Assembly (NCBI RefSeq): GCF_963666665.1
Contig: NZ_OY762999.1
Span: 295,501 to 359,500 of the forward strand
Direction of reading: 5' to 3'
Length of the DNA stretch: 64,000 nucleotides
Source of the DNA: Maridesulfovibrio sp.
GTDB taxonomy: Bacteria; Desulfobacterota; Desulfovibrionia; Desulfovibrionales; Desulfovibrionaceae
This document shows positions 34,775-43,365 of the stretch, piece after piece. The notes under the pieces were generated by a model. It had not been told where the DNA came from, did no database searches, and saw only the letters and a list, made by a program, of their open reading frames with translations. The translations under genes and the position numbers were made by a program. The first letter of the stretch is position 1. The number at the start of each line of letters is the position of its first letter.

Positions 34775-35902
34775 TTATTCAAGATACTTAATCGGGACAA
34801 GAACCCTGATTCTGGGTGGGAGTTTCTTAGCCCTACCGAAGTTGGTTATCCTGATGATTGCGGTTTCTGTTATCTCAGTTCCTTCGGCAACCAGATGAAC
34901 TTCATCTTCACTCCAGAGACCTTCGTCCAGAATCATGCCTTTCTTGAGTTCTCCAAGTTCAATTTCCCGGCGTACGTAGCCATCTTCCCCGGCAGTTCCT
35001 TTCTCAAGAACATCCAAAATCTTGGAGTCATAAATTCCTTCCATGCCGCGTAAAATGGCGATTGCGTCCATTTTGTCGGTTTTTTGCTGGATTAGGGAAT
35101 CGTAATCCAGGCAGGCTTTCAATACTCGTGATTCCACGGGCATAGTAGGATTTATGTCCAGTCGGTCATTCTGGTGCTGGATGATTTGCGAAACGGTTTC
35201 CATGCGCGGAATTTGGGAAAGCATGCCAGCAGTCACTGAAGGATGCATGTCATAAATCTGTTGTTCTTCTGCTGTGAGTTCTTCTCCGGTGAAGACCTTC
35301 AGTAGAACAGATTCCGGGAGTGTTATGCAGCCCAGTTGTCCCAACATGGCAGCAAGGTCAAGGTAAAGGGTCTGTTTCAGTTTTAAATGTTGTCCTACGT
35401 AGCCGGCAAGTCGGCGCACTCTTTCGCTTCGTCCAAATGCTTCAGGATTGGTTAATGACAGAATATCGGTGAGGACTTTGACGCTGCCGCGCAACGTACC
35501 GCGTAGGAGTTCCCGCTCAGCAACGACTAATGAGTACTGCTTCATTGCCGCTTCAAGTGTGCGGATCATTTCGTCAATAGAGCTGGGTTTGGTCAGGAAA
35601 CGGAAAACCGAACCCTCGTTGACCGCAGAAATAGCCGCTTCCAGATCTGCATGTCCGGTGAGCATTACCCGGACAGTATCCGGGGAAAGCTGCTTTACTT
35701 TCGTTAGAAAGGTGATTCCGTCCATCTTAGGCATTTTCAGGTCTGAAACAACAATTGCATACGGCCCGGAAGATTTTACTTTTTCAATCCCTTCCTCCGG
35801 TCCAAGTGCAACATCTACCTTAAAGCGTTTGCGTAGTAGTGCTCTATAAGTATCAAGTATGTTCTGTTCATCATCTACAAATAGAACACTATTCTTATTC
35901 AT
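34775..35902 (-). CDS. Response regulator with degenerate HD-type output domain
   Basis: A 375-residue protein. Residues 1-120 are a receiver domain (SVLFVDDEQNILDTY with the acidic pair, VVSDLKMPKMDG with the phospho-aspartate, MLTGHAD, FLTKPSS). Residues 150-330 resemble an HD domain of RpfG type, but the usual HD pair is missing: LDLAAMLGQLGCITLPE replaces the LHDIGKIGIP motif, and IIQHQNDRLD replaces HHERxDGxGYP. It is thus probably not a c-di-GMP phosphodiesterase. ATG at 35902 overlaps the end of the upstream regulator gene by 8 bp; the longer start at 35950 lies entirely within that gene. Confidence 0.88.
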   Translation of the reverse strand: MNKNSVLFVDDEQNILDTYRALLRKRFKVDVALGPEEGIEKVKSSGPYAIVVSDLKMPKMDGITFLTKVKQLSPDTVRVMLTGHADLEAAISAVNEGSVFRFLTKPSSIDEMIRTLEAAMKQYSLVVAERELLRGTLRGSVKVLTDILSLTNPEAFGRSERVRRLAGYVGQHLKLKQTLYLDLAAMLGQLGCITLPESVLLKVFTGEELTAEEQQIYDMHPSVTAGMLSQIPRMETVSQIIQHQNDRLDINPTMPVESRVLKACLDYDSLIQQKTDKMDAIAILRGMEGIYDSKILDVLEKGTAGEDGYVRREIELGELKKGMILDEGLWSEDEVHLVAEGTEITETAIIRITNFGRAKKLPPRIRVLVPIKYLE

Positions 35903-37106
35903 CGTTACTAATCTCCAGTCGGTTGTTGCATGCGTCTCGCCAATCATCAATATTATCTAAAAGTTTTGCTAAAGCCAGTTTATCTGTATTAAATTCTGAA
36001 AATATGTAGCCCTTACTGTGAGGTATAAGTTCATGTTGAAGTGTGTCTGCAGCATGTATTGCGTGTGTAGGAGTGAATATTTTATCGCAATTTTTAAGAG
36101 AGTGGTGGTAATAAACCATTTCTACAATTTCTTCATTGAATCCCCATAGTCCTAGCAGATATGCCCCTACCTCAGCATGACTGACACCAAGAATCTTTTT
36201 TTCCACATCAATTACCGGACCACCGAATTCCCTGACGTGTTCCAGTACCTTTTGATATTTTTTATTCATTTCGGTGATGAAAACGAACTTGCCTATGTCG
36301 TGGAGCAATCCTCCCACAAAACAGTTGGTAACGGTCTGTTCGTCTTCATCCATAAATGAGCAGATTTCTTTAGCAAGATAGCCTGTCTGCAGGCAGTGTT
36401 CCCAGAGTTTTTCTATAGAATATGGTCCGAGGATATTTGTATCAAGTTCTTGAAGGAAATGGACCCCGAGAATCAACCCTCTCAGGACATCCGTCCCAAG
36501 TAGTATAGTGGCTCGTGCAGGACAGGAAACGGAATTGTAGAAGCCGAAGAAAGAGGAATTAACCACTTTAAGAAGTGTTGTGGATATGCCCGGATCTTTC
36601 TTGACCAGTTCCCCAAGTCTTTGCAGATTTGGTTCCGACTTATTCAATTCGCGTGTAATTTCGATATATAAATCAGGTAGTACCGGCAGGGTATCAAGCC
36701 CGGTTATTATTTCCCTGACTTTGTGATCCGTCAGTACGGGACGCAGTGCCATCATTTTACGGATGGTGCCGATTAATATTTCTGTATTGCAGGGTTTGCT
36801 CAGGAATTGATGGGTATGCTTTGCTGATTTCAGCAATGATTGCATATCCGAATGTCCGGATAGTGTTATGCGGATAGTATCTGGCTGGATCTCGGCAACC
36901 TTGTGGAGTAACTCACTTCCGTCCATATCCGGCATTTTCGTGTCGCTAATGACAATATCAAATTCAGCCTTGCCAAGCTTTTTCAGTGCTTCCTGTCCGG
37001 TGGAGGCAAAGTAGCTTTTCCATTCCTTGCGAAGGCTGTGCATAGTAGCCCTGAAGCTATCCAGAATATTCTTATCATCGTCGATAAAGAGAATTTTCGG
37101 GATCAT
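35895..37106 (-). CDS. Response regulator with HDOD output domain
   Basis: A 403-residue protein. The receiver domain (KILFIDDDKNILDSF, IVISDTKMPDMDGSELL, TLSGHSD, FLSKPCN) is complete. An HDOD domain runs from about residue 140 to 345: LPVLPDLYIEITRELN, VNSSFFGFYNSVSC, and the HD-like CFVGGLLHDIGKFVF and SHAEVGAYLLGLWGF. HDOD proteins usually act in signalling without known catalysis. The gene is first in a four-gene minus-strand unit with another regulator, a solute-binding protein and a histidine kinase. Confidence 0.92.
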   Translation of the reverse strand: MIPKILFIDDDKNILDSFRATMHSLRKEWKSYFASTGQEALKKLGKAEFDIVISDTKMPDMDGSELLHKVAEIQPDTIRITLSGHSDMQSLLKSAKHTHQFLSKPCNTEILIGTIRKMMALRPVLTDHKVREIITGLDTLPVLPDLYIEITRELNKSEPNLQRLGELVKKDPGISTTLLKVVNSSFFGFYNSVSCPARATILLGTDVLRGLILGVHFLQELDTNILGPYSIEKLWEHCLQTGYLAKEICSFMDEDEQTVTNCFVGGLLHDIGKFVFITEMNKKYQKVLEHVREFGGPVIDVEKKILGVSHAEVGAYLLGLWGFNEEIVEMVYYHHSLKNCDKIFTPTHAIHAADTLQHELIPHSKGYIFSEFNTDKLALAKLLDNIDDWRDACNNRLEISNDE

Positions 37107-37396
37107 GGTGTTCCTTGTTTTTTATTTTAAGTATATGTGTTCTTTGTCTTATGGATATCGTTTTTTTGTTTTTTTTGTAAAGGAAATATCAAAGAATGTA
37201 TTGGTGGATAATTGTCTTTTGGGTTGTGTTCAGTGAGGTGGATACTGTAGGTCTTTGTTCCCTTAGTCCTGTGCTTTTTATGGAAAGGGCACATCTATTA
37301 TTAGCCCCAATTAGTGGCTTAGCATGAAAATAGTCGGCCATTTTAAGAGCTTATTTTATAAGGATAACGAACGTATTACCTTGAAAGTGGTCGGAA

Positions 37397-37651
37397 ATGA
37401 GTTTTGAAACAACAGATTGCACTCCCTTCGATTATAGCGATAGCAAAAGGCTTGTGTATTTCGAATTTGCAGATAAAACCGGGGCGCGAGAGACCTTGGA
37501 AGGTCTTTGTTTTATCGATGGAATTGAAGAATTGAAATACGGATTTAACTTGATGATCGCGATGCAGCAAATTCCAGAAGTGATAAGATGTTTAACGAAT
37601 GAAAATATAGCTATCTATACTGTCGAGGTTAGAAAATCTGCAAGCAAGTAA
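37397..37651 (+). CDS. Small hypothetical protein
   Basis: An 84-residue, mixed-charge soluble protein (MSFETTDCTPFDYSDSKRLVYFEFADKTG...). I recognise no family. A weak GG-rich site lies before ATG. The frame is open between regions of lower coding potential and the codon use looks real, but it could be spurious. It is convergent with lipA in the arrangement that existed before the transposon arrived. Confidence 0.45.
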   Translation: MSFETTDCTPFDYSDSKRLVYFEFADKTGARETLEGLCFIDGIEELKYGFNLMIAMQQIPEVIRCLTNENIAIYTVEVRKSASK

Positions 37652-37691
37652 GTTAAAAGAGCTCTTCTCAAAATGTTTTTTAGTTTTGTGC

Positions 37692-37733
37692 AAAAAAAAA
37701 TACGAAATTCCCGTAATGGAAATTCCGTATTTA
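37692..37733 (-). terminator. Minus-strand terminator, probably the original lipA terminator
   Basis: Hairpin AAATACG-AAATTCC / GGAAATT-CCGTATTT at 37698-37732 with a small bulge; on the minus strand it is followed by nine T (37692-37700). No minus-strand gene ends here now. If the transposon is removed, lipA would stop about 26 bp upstream of it. Confidence 0.75.
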
Positions 37734-37753
37734 GTAATGATTTGAAATAAATT

Positions 37754-37758
37754 GTGTT
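37754..37758 (+). repeat. Target-site duplication, left copy (GTGTT)
   Basis: GTGTT directly precedes the transposon terminus TGTGATTTACATC and is repeated directly after the right terminus at 61811-61815. Five bp is the duplication size for Tn7-family transposons. Confidence 0.9.
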
Positions 37759-37881
37759 TGTGATTTACATCGCTAATCGCGACTGAAAGTCTAGATTTTG
37801 TCTAGTTTTTACATCGCTATTGACGACTGGCGTGATTTAAGCATATTTTCAAATAAGATATACAACGATAATCACGACTGG
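37759..37881 (+). repeat. Transposon left end with three spaced TnsB-type sites
   Basis: L1 37765-37785 (TTACATCGCTAATCGCGACT plus G), L2 37809-37830 (ATCGCTATTGACGACTGG core), L3 37860-37881 (ACAACGATAATCACGACTGG core). Starts are 44 and 51 bp apart, the spaced arrangement typical of a Tn7 left end. L3 ends 8 bp before the tnsA ATG. Confidence 0.9.
37820..37849 (+). promoter_or_regulatory. Candidate tns operon promoter inside the left end
   Basis: TTGACG at 37820-37825 inside site L2, and TATTTT at 37844-37849 with an 18-bp spacer (ATATTT with 17). Start of transcription would fall near L3, so TnsB bound to L2 and L3 could repress its own operon, as TnsB does in Tn7. Confidence 0.45.
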
Positions 37882-37888
37882 ATTGCAA

Positions 37889-38542
37889 ATGCCTGTAAGA
37901 AAAATTCCAAAGAATTATCGCAACGTGACTGGTAAACTTGTTAATACCAAGTCAGACGGTCCTGCTGGATTTGAGTCTACCTTGGAAAGGGACTTCTTGT
38001 CACTTCTTGAGTTCCTTCCGGAAGTCCTGAGTTTCGAAGTGCAGCCAGTAGAAATAAATTGGATCGATTCAAATGGAAAGCTTCGCAAGTATACCCCAGA
38101 TGTTTTGGTCTTCTATGATGACGGGATTGAGTTAAAGCCAACAATTTTTGAAGTTAAGTATCGTAGTGATCTGAAGAAGAATTGGGATAAGTTGAAGCCC
38201 AAATTTATGAAAGCGCTATCTTATGCTAAAAGCAGAAGGTGGCGCTTTAAAATTGTGAGTGAGAAAGAAATTAGAACTGAACTTTTGAAGAATGTGAAGT
38301 TCTTGATAAGGTTTAAATGTCAGAACACTTACGATTCTAACCATGGAGAGATTATTCTTGATGCGTTAAAGAAGCTTCATTCAAGTACTCCTGCTGACCT
38401 TCTGAAGAGCATTTATGAAGACAAGTGGGATCAAGCAGAATTATTGCCCACTTTATGGTATATGATTGGGACATTTCAAATAGGGTGTGATTTATCTTTA
38501 CCTCTGACAATGAGGTCGGAAATATGGTTTTTAAAAAACTAG
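37889..38542 (+). CDS. tnsA: TnsA endonuclease of the Tn7-like element
   Basis: A 217-residue restriction-type endonuclease that cuts the 5' ends of the transposon so it leaves by cut-and-paste. Catalytic residues follow the TnsA pattern: STLERDF (Glu33), YTPDVLV (Asp71) and FEVKYR (Glu88, Lys90). A C-terminal winged-helix-like part follows. ATG at 37889 lies 8 bp after TnsB site L3, with no clear ribosome-binding site; TTG at 37883 is an alternative. The end overlaps tnsB by 19 bp. Being shorter than Tn7 TnsA (about 270 residues) is usual for other Tn7-like elements. Confidence 0.92.
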   Translation: MPVRKIPKNYRNVTGKLVNTKSDGPAGFESTLERDFLSLLEFLPEVLSFEVQPVEINWIDSNGKLRKYTPDVLVFYDDGIELKPTIFEVKYRSDLKKNWDKLKPKFMKALSYAKSRRWRFKIVSEKEIRTELLKNVKFLIRFKCQNTYDSNHGEIILDALKKLHSSTPADLLKSIYEDKWDQAELLPTLWYMIGTFQIGCDLSLPLTMRSEIWFLKN

Positions 38543-40416
38543 GCCCTCCTGCTACATATCATTTTAATCGAGGGGATCGAGTATATGTAGATGGGAAAGA
38601 ATGCGCATTTATTGAGATGTCTGACTTTTATACTGCGCTGGTTAAAGTTCTTAGCTCTGATGAAATAACAGAGGCTCATATTTCAGATGTTGAGCCATTT
38701 CAAGTTGTTTTAAACGATTCTCCTGCAATTGATGCCGTGCCAGAAGAAGGAATGAAGTTAGCTATGGAACGGTATAAGGCGATAGAGCCTTTGATTGATC
38801 TTAAGGGGAGAACTCGGGATGTTGTCGAAGAAAGAGGAAAAAAATTAAATATCCATCCGAGCACACTTTATAATTGGCTTCATTGGTATGAACAGTCAGG
38901 TAAGTTGACATCATTGGCACCTAGAAGTCGGAACGATAAAGGGAAAAAGAAACTTTCAGATGAAGTTGAGTACATTGTTCAGAGTCTTATTGAGACAGAA
39001 TATTTAAGCCCCCAAAAGAAATCCATCCCTGAAGTTTATAAAAAGATAAAAAGGCATTGTTATAAAAAAGGCTTAACGGTGCCTCATATAAATACATTGC
39101 GTAATAGGATTAAAGAAATTTCACCTTATATTAAAACCAAGCTTCGGCATAGTGATAAAGAAGCCAATGATAGTTATGGTGAAATAAAGGGGAGTTTCCC
39201 TGGAGCAGATTTTCCTTTAGCTGTTGTTGAAATTGACCATACTCAGGTTGACTTGATCCTTGTTGACGATATTCATCGGCAAGCTATCGGGCGTCCATGG
39301 ATAACCCTTGCAATGGATGTCTACAGTCGAATGGTAGTAGGTTTTTATATTTCTTTTGATAGACCTGGTTATGTTGGAACAGGATTAAGTATATATAGGT
39401 CAATTGTTTTGAAGGATAAGTGGTTAGCTGAGATGGGAATCAAATCAAGATGGCCTTGTTACGGGACTCCCAAAACAATTCATGTTGATAATGCAAAAGA
39501 ATTTAGAAGTACGTCGTTTGAAAACGCATGTGCTCAATATGCGATAAATATCGAATGGCGTCCCGTTGGTCGGCCACAGTTTGGTCCCCATATTGAAAGA
39601 TTATTGGGTAATTTTGCACAAAAAATACATAACCTCCCTGGATCAACTTTTTCCAATGTGCAGCAAAGAGGGCGATATAAGTCCGAGAAAAAGGCTTCAT
39701 TAACTCTTTCTGAGTTTGAAGAATGGCTAACTATTTATATCACACAAGTTTATCATGAAGAGGTGCATTCTTCATTAAATATGACTCCATATAAAAAATA
39801 TAAACAAGGAACCTTTGGCGATGATCATCATCCTGGTGTTGGCACTTATCCTAAATTTGTAGATGAAGATGCTTTGCTTCTGGATTTTATGCCAATGATT
39901 AAAAGGTCAATTCAAAGGGATGGAGTCTCGATAGATAAAGTTAAATATTGGAGTGATGTTCTGCGTAGGTGGATTAATTGCCCAGACTCGGAGAGTTCTA
40001 AATTAAAGCGTAAATTTATATTTAGGCGTGATCCTCGAGATATTAGCGTGATTTGGTTTTTTGATCCTGAGTTGGAGGGGTATTACTCTATCCCATATCG
40101 GGATATCTCTCATCCACCTATCAGTATATGGGAATTTCGTAAAATAAAGAAAGACTTGGAGAATGCAGGCCAAAAGGATGTTGATGAGCGGAAGATTTTT
40201 GAGGCATATGATCGAATGGATATGATTGAGAAAAATGCAGTGAAACAAACGAAAGCAATAAGATTAAAATGGCAGAAAAGGGTTTCGGGGCTTGGGGTTA
40301 CCAAAAACAATATTAACCAACATAAAAAGAACGACTCAAATAAAACTAGCAATGATTGCACAAATTCTAAGGAGCTAAAACCGTTTGAAAATATATATTA
40401 CGTGGATGATATATGA
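38524..40416 (+). CDS. tnsB: TnsB/TniA DDE transposase
   Basis: A 630-residue DDE integrase-fold transposase that binds the end repeats and joins the 3' ends to target DNA. An N-terminal part with helix-turn-helix units (HPSTLYNWLHWYEQSGKL) is followed by the catalytic core: VEIDHTQVD (Asp near residue 238), TIHVDNAKEF (Asp near 322) and PHIERLLGNF (Glu near 357). The C-terminal beta domain is like TniA (Mu transposase C). Start ATG 38524 is within the end of tnsA, and its stop overlaps the tnsC start by 4 bp (ATGA). Confidence 0.95.
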   Translation: MVFKKLGPPATYHFNRGDRVYVDGKECAFIEMSDFYTALVKVLSSDEITEAHISDVEPFQVVLNDSPAIDAVPEEGMKLAMERYKAIEPLIDLKGRTRDVVEERGKKLNIHPSTLYNWLHWYEQSGKLTSLAPRSRNDKGKKKLSDEVEYIVQSLIETEYLSPQKKSIPEVYKKIKRHCYKKGLTVPHINTLRNRIKEISPYIKTKLRHSDKEANDSYGEIKGSFPGADFPLAVVEIDHTQVDLILVDDIHRQAIGRPWITLAMDVYSRMVVGFYISFDRPGYVGTGLSIYRSIVLKDKWLAEMGIKSRWPCYGTPKTIHVDNAKEFRSTSFENACAQYAINIEWRPVGRPQFGPHIERLLGNFAQKIHNLPGSTFSNVQQRGRYKSEKKASLTLSEFEEWLTIYITQVYHEEVHSSLNMTPYKKYKQGTFGDDHHPGVGTYPKFVDEDALLLDFMPMIKRSIQRDGVSIDKVKYWSDVLRRWINCPDSESSKLKRKFIFRRDPRDISVIWFFDPELEGYYSIPYRDISHPPISIWEFRKIKKDLENAGQKDVDERKIFEAYDRMDMIEKNAVKQTKAIRLKWQKRVSGLGVTKNNINQHKKNDSNKTSNDCTNSKELKPFENIYYVDDI

Positions 40417-41315
40417 TGACTTTTGATTTTCCGCATTTGCATAAAAGCGTAATTCATCTAATGGACCTGCAACAAAAAGATAGAATTGCAAAAATACGGA
40501 CTCCTATTTGGATAGAATACCCTAAAGCACGAAAAATTATATCGCAGCTAGAAGATTTATTGGCTTATCCAAGGATGCATCGTATGCCAAGTTTGCTTTT
40601 AACAGGTGAAACTAACAATGGTAAGACTTTGCTTATTAATACTTTTTGCAAAAGACATCCTGCTGACGACAATCCTCAAGGTGAAGCTGCAAATGTTCCT
40701 GTACTATATGTACATGCTCCTCCAGTGCCCGAAGAGGGACGTTTTTATAATAATATATTGGAATGTCTTTCTGCTCCATTCAGACTTAGCAGCACAGTTG
40801 GTACGAAAGAGTCGCAAACTTTAAAACTACTCAAAGCTGTAAAAGTAAAAATATTGATTATTGATGAATTTCAGCAGCTTATGACGGGGTCTCCAAATAA
40901 GCGGCAGGTATTACTCAATATTATTAAAAGTTTGAGTAGTAAACTTAAGATTTCAATTGTCGCTGTTGGCACAAAAGAGGCTGATAGGGCATTGCAAAAT
41001 GATCCTCCACTGGCTAACCGATTTGAAACTGCTTTTTTGCCGCAATGGGGTAATGATAACAATTATAGACGTTTGTTGATGAGTTTTGAAAGTTTGTTAC
41101 CTTTGGCGTATCCTTCGGGGCTAGCTGATGCAGAATTGTCAGAACGAATATTATCAATGAGTGAAGGGTATATTGGGGAAATAGCCCAACTCATATCACA
41201 GTCAGCTGTTTTGGCTATCCGGTCAGGATATGAGAAAATAGATGCTGATATATTAGAGAATTTGGATTGGGCCTCGCCAACCCACAGGCGCTACCGTCCA
41301 CAGTTAAGGGGGTAA
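40413..41315 (+). CDS. tnsC: TnsC/TniB AAA+ ATPase
   Basis: A 300-residue AAA+ protein that links the transposase to the target-selecting TniQ. Walker A is LLLTGETNNGKTLL near residue 64, Walker B VKILIIDEFQQL near 148, with a sensor region IVAVGTKEA and LANRFETAFLP arginine finger. Size and motifs match the short TniB type (Tn5053, some CRISPR-associated transposons) rather than the 555-residue TnsC of Tn7. It overlaps tnsB by 4 bp and the tniQ gene by 49 bp. Confidence 0.93.
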   Translation: MMTFDFPHLHKSVIHLMDLQQKDRIAKIRTPIWIEYPKARKIISQLEDLLAYPRMHRMPSLLLTGETNNGKTLLINTFCKRHPADDNPQGEAANVPVLYVHAPPVPEEGRFYNNILECLSAPFRLSSTVGTKESQTLKLLKAVKVKILIIDEFQQLMTGSPNKRQVLLNIIKSLSSKLKISIVAVGTKEADRALQNDPPLANRFETAFLPQWGNDNNYRRLLMSFESLLPLAYPSGLADAELSERILSMSEGYIGEIAQLISQSAVLAIRSGYEKIDADILENLDWASPTHRRYRPQLRG

Positions 41316-42337
41316 CTGCATGCTTTCAGGGAAAATATCTTCCGGCACACCCTAAGCCCTTACCAGATGAACTCCTTTCGTCATGGATTGTGCGTATTGC
41401 CGAGGCTAATGCAGTAAAACTTCATACTATGTCTCGCATGTTGTTTGGATTTAATTATTCGCCATGGATTAGGGATATAGGGCGGCATGGGCCAGATGCT
41501 GTCATAAATAAGATGGCTGAAGTGACAGGTACTCCTGTTTTAAGAGTGCGCGAAACAACTTTACATGGATATGTCGGCTGGATATTGCGGCATATGCGTA
41601 TTAGCGGGCAAACCCATTGGATTCTTCCCGTAAAGAGTAAAAGTGCAGATCGGATTGGTTATGGGGTTCAATATTGCCCGCAGTGCCTGATGGAAGACGA
41701 GAAACCGTATTACAGGCGTGCGTGGCGTATTGCTTTTTATGTCTTTTGTCCTAAGCATGGGATAATGTTGCGTGACTCATGCCCTGAATGTGGAGCTCCG
41801 ATAGTTTTTCATCGGCGTGATTTTAATCGGGATATTGATAAGGCACGAGAAATATATCAATGCACCAAATGTGAAGCCGATTTGCGCGATGTCCCTCCTG
41901 AAAAGCCGATTATTTATGATCAGAGAGTTTACGACCAATATTCAGTGTTACTAGATGATTTCCATGTGGGGTGCCGGAAGAAATTTAATTTGTCTTATTT
42001 TGAGGTATTGCATCAGCTTTGTAAGATAATTGTCTCGACTTCCAATAAGAATCAGCTTCATGAATATCTTTGTGACCAAATGGGAATTGTTCCTAAGGAA
42101 TTTTCGCTTAGTAAGGGGGGATCGATCGAAGAAGCGCGAATTGACTTGCGCTATTATATTGTCTCGTTGGGGCTATGGCTATTGGTCTTTCCTAAGAGAA
42201 GGTTGAAGTCTGCCTGGAAAGCAAAGACTGTTCGCTATAATTTGTTACTAAAAGATTTTCGACATCCCCCAAAATGGTTTGCAGATATGGTTTGGGAATT
42301 TAATCGGCGGAATACATGTCGTAAGTGTAATAAGTAG
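41267..42337 (+). CDS. tniQ: TniQ family target-selection protein (first copy)
   Basis: A 356-residue TniQ protein. The N-terminal core (LPAHPKPLPDELLSSWIVRIAEANAV) is the family signature, then zinc-binding pairs: YCPQCLMED, FCPKHG, SCPECGAP, YQCTKCEAD, and a final CRKCNK. The frame opens with TTG at 41267 inside tnsC; no ATG or GTG exists before the conserved region, so translation is probably coupled to tnsC. It ends a tnsA-B-C-tniQ operon followed by a terminator. It has no clear DNA-binding C-terminus like TnsD of Tn7 (about 500 residues). Confidence 0.92.
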   Translation: MGLANPQALPSTVKGVTACFQGKYLPAHPKPLPDELLSSWIVRIAEANAVKLHTMSRMLFGFNYSPWIRDIGRHGPDAVINKMAEVTGTPVLRVRETTLHGYVGWILRHMRISGQTHWILPVKSKSADRIGYGVQYCPQCLMEDEKPYYRRAWRIAFYVFCPKHGIMLRDSCPECGAPIVFHRRDFNRDIDKAREIYQCTKCEADLRDVPPEKPIIYDQRVYDQYSVLLDDFHVGCRKKFNLSYFEVLHQLCKIIVSTSNKNQLHEYLCDQMGIVPKEFSLSKGGSIEEARIDLRYYIVSLGLWLLVFPKRRLKSAWKAKTVRYNLLLKDFRHPPKWFADMVWEFNRRNTCRKCNK

Positions 42338-42411
42338 CAGTTTAAACTTCTACGATTAAAGTTCGATATGCAGTTATTTTTGTGGGATGACTCTCGAATC
42401 TGGATTTAACC

Positions 42412-42441
42412 AACCTGTCTTGCTAGCAAGGCAGGTTTTTT
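42412..42441 (+). terminator. Terminator of the tns operon
   Basis: AACCTG-CTTG / CAAG-CAGGTT stem with one bulge each side (42412-42436), followed by TTTTTT. Confidence 0.85.
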
Positions 42442-42649
42442 ATTAAGTAATCGTAAGATATATTTTTAAAAGTATTGCATTTAAGTGAGCAGTATTATAA
42501 TACGAGTCTCGTTTTTGATATAGTCCGTTAATCAAGTTGGTTAAAAATATGTATAAATAGGCATGTTTTGAGATTGTTCGTAAGCGTCCAAACATCTACA
42601 TCTTCCATTTATTCCCCCGTCTGGCATAGTTCTCTTCCATTGAAGGAGG

Positions 42650-42964
42650 ATGACTATGAAAAACAAACAGCGTTTCTGGAAAAAACATATTGAAGCATGG
42701 AGAAACAGCGGTGTTTCTCAGGCTGAGTACTGTCGTGAGCACAGTCTTTCATATAAGTCTTTCGGATATCATAAACGCAGGGTGGGTGCGTCAGCCAAGC
42801 CGCAAAAGGTTATTCCTATCCCGGAAACCGCAATGCGAGCAGAAGAAGAGTCGCGGACTTGCAAGCCTATAAGTCTTTGTGTTCCCAGAGGGTTTCGGAT
42901 AGAAATTGAACCAGGTTTTTGCCAGCTTACCCTGAAAGAATTGCTTGAAGTTGTTGCTTCCTGA
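42650..42964 (+). CDS. tnpA: IS66 accessory protein TnpA
   Basis: A 104-residue protein with an IS66 TnpA-type helix-turn-helix (FWKKHIEAWRNSGVSQAEYCREHSLSYKSFGYHKRR). Required by IS66 elements but of unknown precise role. Its stop codon TGA overlaps the ATG of tnpB in TGATG. RBS GGAGGATG lies directly before. Confidence 0.93.
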   Translation: MTMKNKQRFWKKHIEAWRNSGVSQAEYCREHSLSYKSFGYHKRRVGASAKPQKVIPIPETAMRAEEESRTCKPISLCVPRGFRIEIEPGFCQLTLKELLEVVAS

Positions 42965-43317
42965 TGCTTCCGATTGATTCAAAGTCTCAGGTATTCATCG
43001 TGCTTGGCGCAACCGACATGCGCAAGGCCGTCAATGGACTCTCGGTCATGGTGGCCGACCACCTGGATCTCGATCCTTTTACCGGAAATTTCTTTGTCTT
43101 CTGCAATCGCGTACGCACGATTATCAAGGTTTTGTACTGGGACAGCAATGGTTTTTGCCTGTGGCAGAAGCGTCTTGAAAAACACCGCTTTTTCTGGCCC
43201 GAGTCGGAACGGGAGGTGCTTGAATTCAGCTCTCGACAACTGCGTTGGCTGCTTGAAGGCCTTGATCCTGTCCGAACTCAGGCCCACCCCTCGTTGAGTT
43301 ATTCTACTATTCTTTAA
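42964..43317 (+). CDS. tnpB: IS66 accessory protein TnpB
   Basis: A 117-residue IS66 Orf2 protein: VFIVLGATDMRKAVNGLSVMV and KVLYWDSNGFCLWQKRLEKHRFFWP are the strongly conserved core. It starts within the tnpA stop codon, the typical translational coupling of the family. Function within the transposition complex is not known. Confidence 0.95.
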   Translation: MLPIDSKSQVFIVLGATDMRKAVNGLSVMVADHLDLDPFTGNFFVFCNRVRTIIKVLYWDSNGFCLWQKRLEKHRFFWPESEREVLEFSSRQLRWLLEGLDPVRTQAHPSLSYSTIL

Positions 43318-43365
43318 TGTTACGAAATAATTGTGTTTGCGCTAAAATAACATACTCTTTTCCGC

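Noticed and set aside
37652..37758. tRNA or integrase attachment site at the left boundary
   Set aside because: No tRNA-like sequence or integrase gene; the boundary is fully explained by the Tn7-type end and 5-bp duplication.
40413..42337. Fused TnsC-TniQ protein
   Set aside because: The two frames overlap by 49 bp in different phases and tnsC has its own stop codon; coupling, not fusion, is supported.
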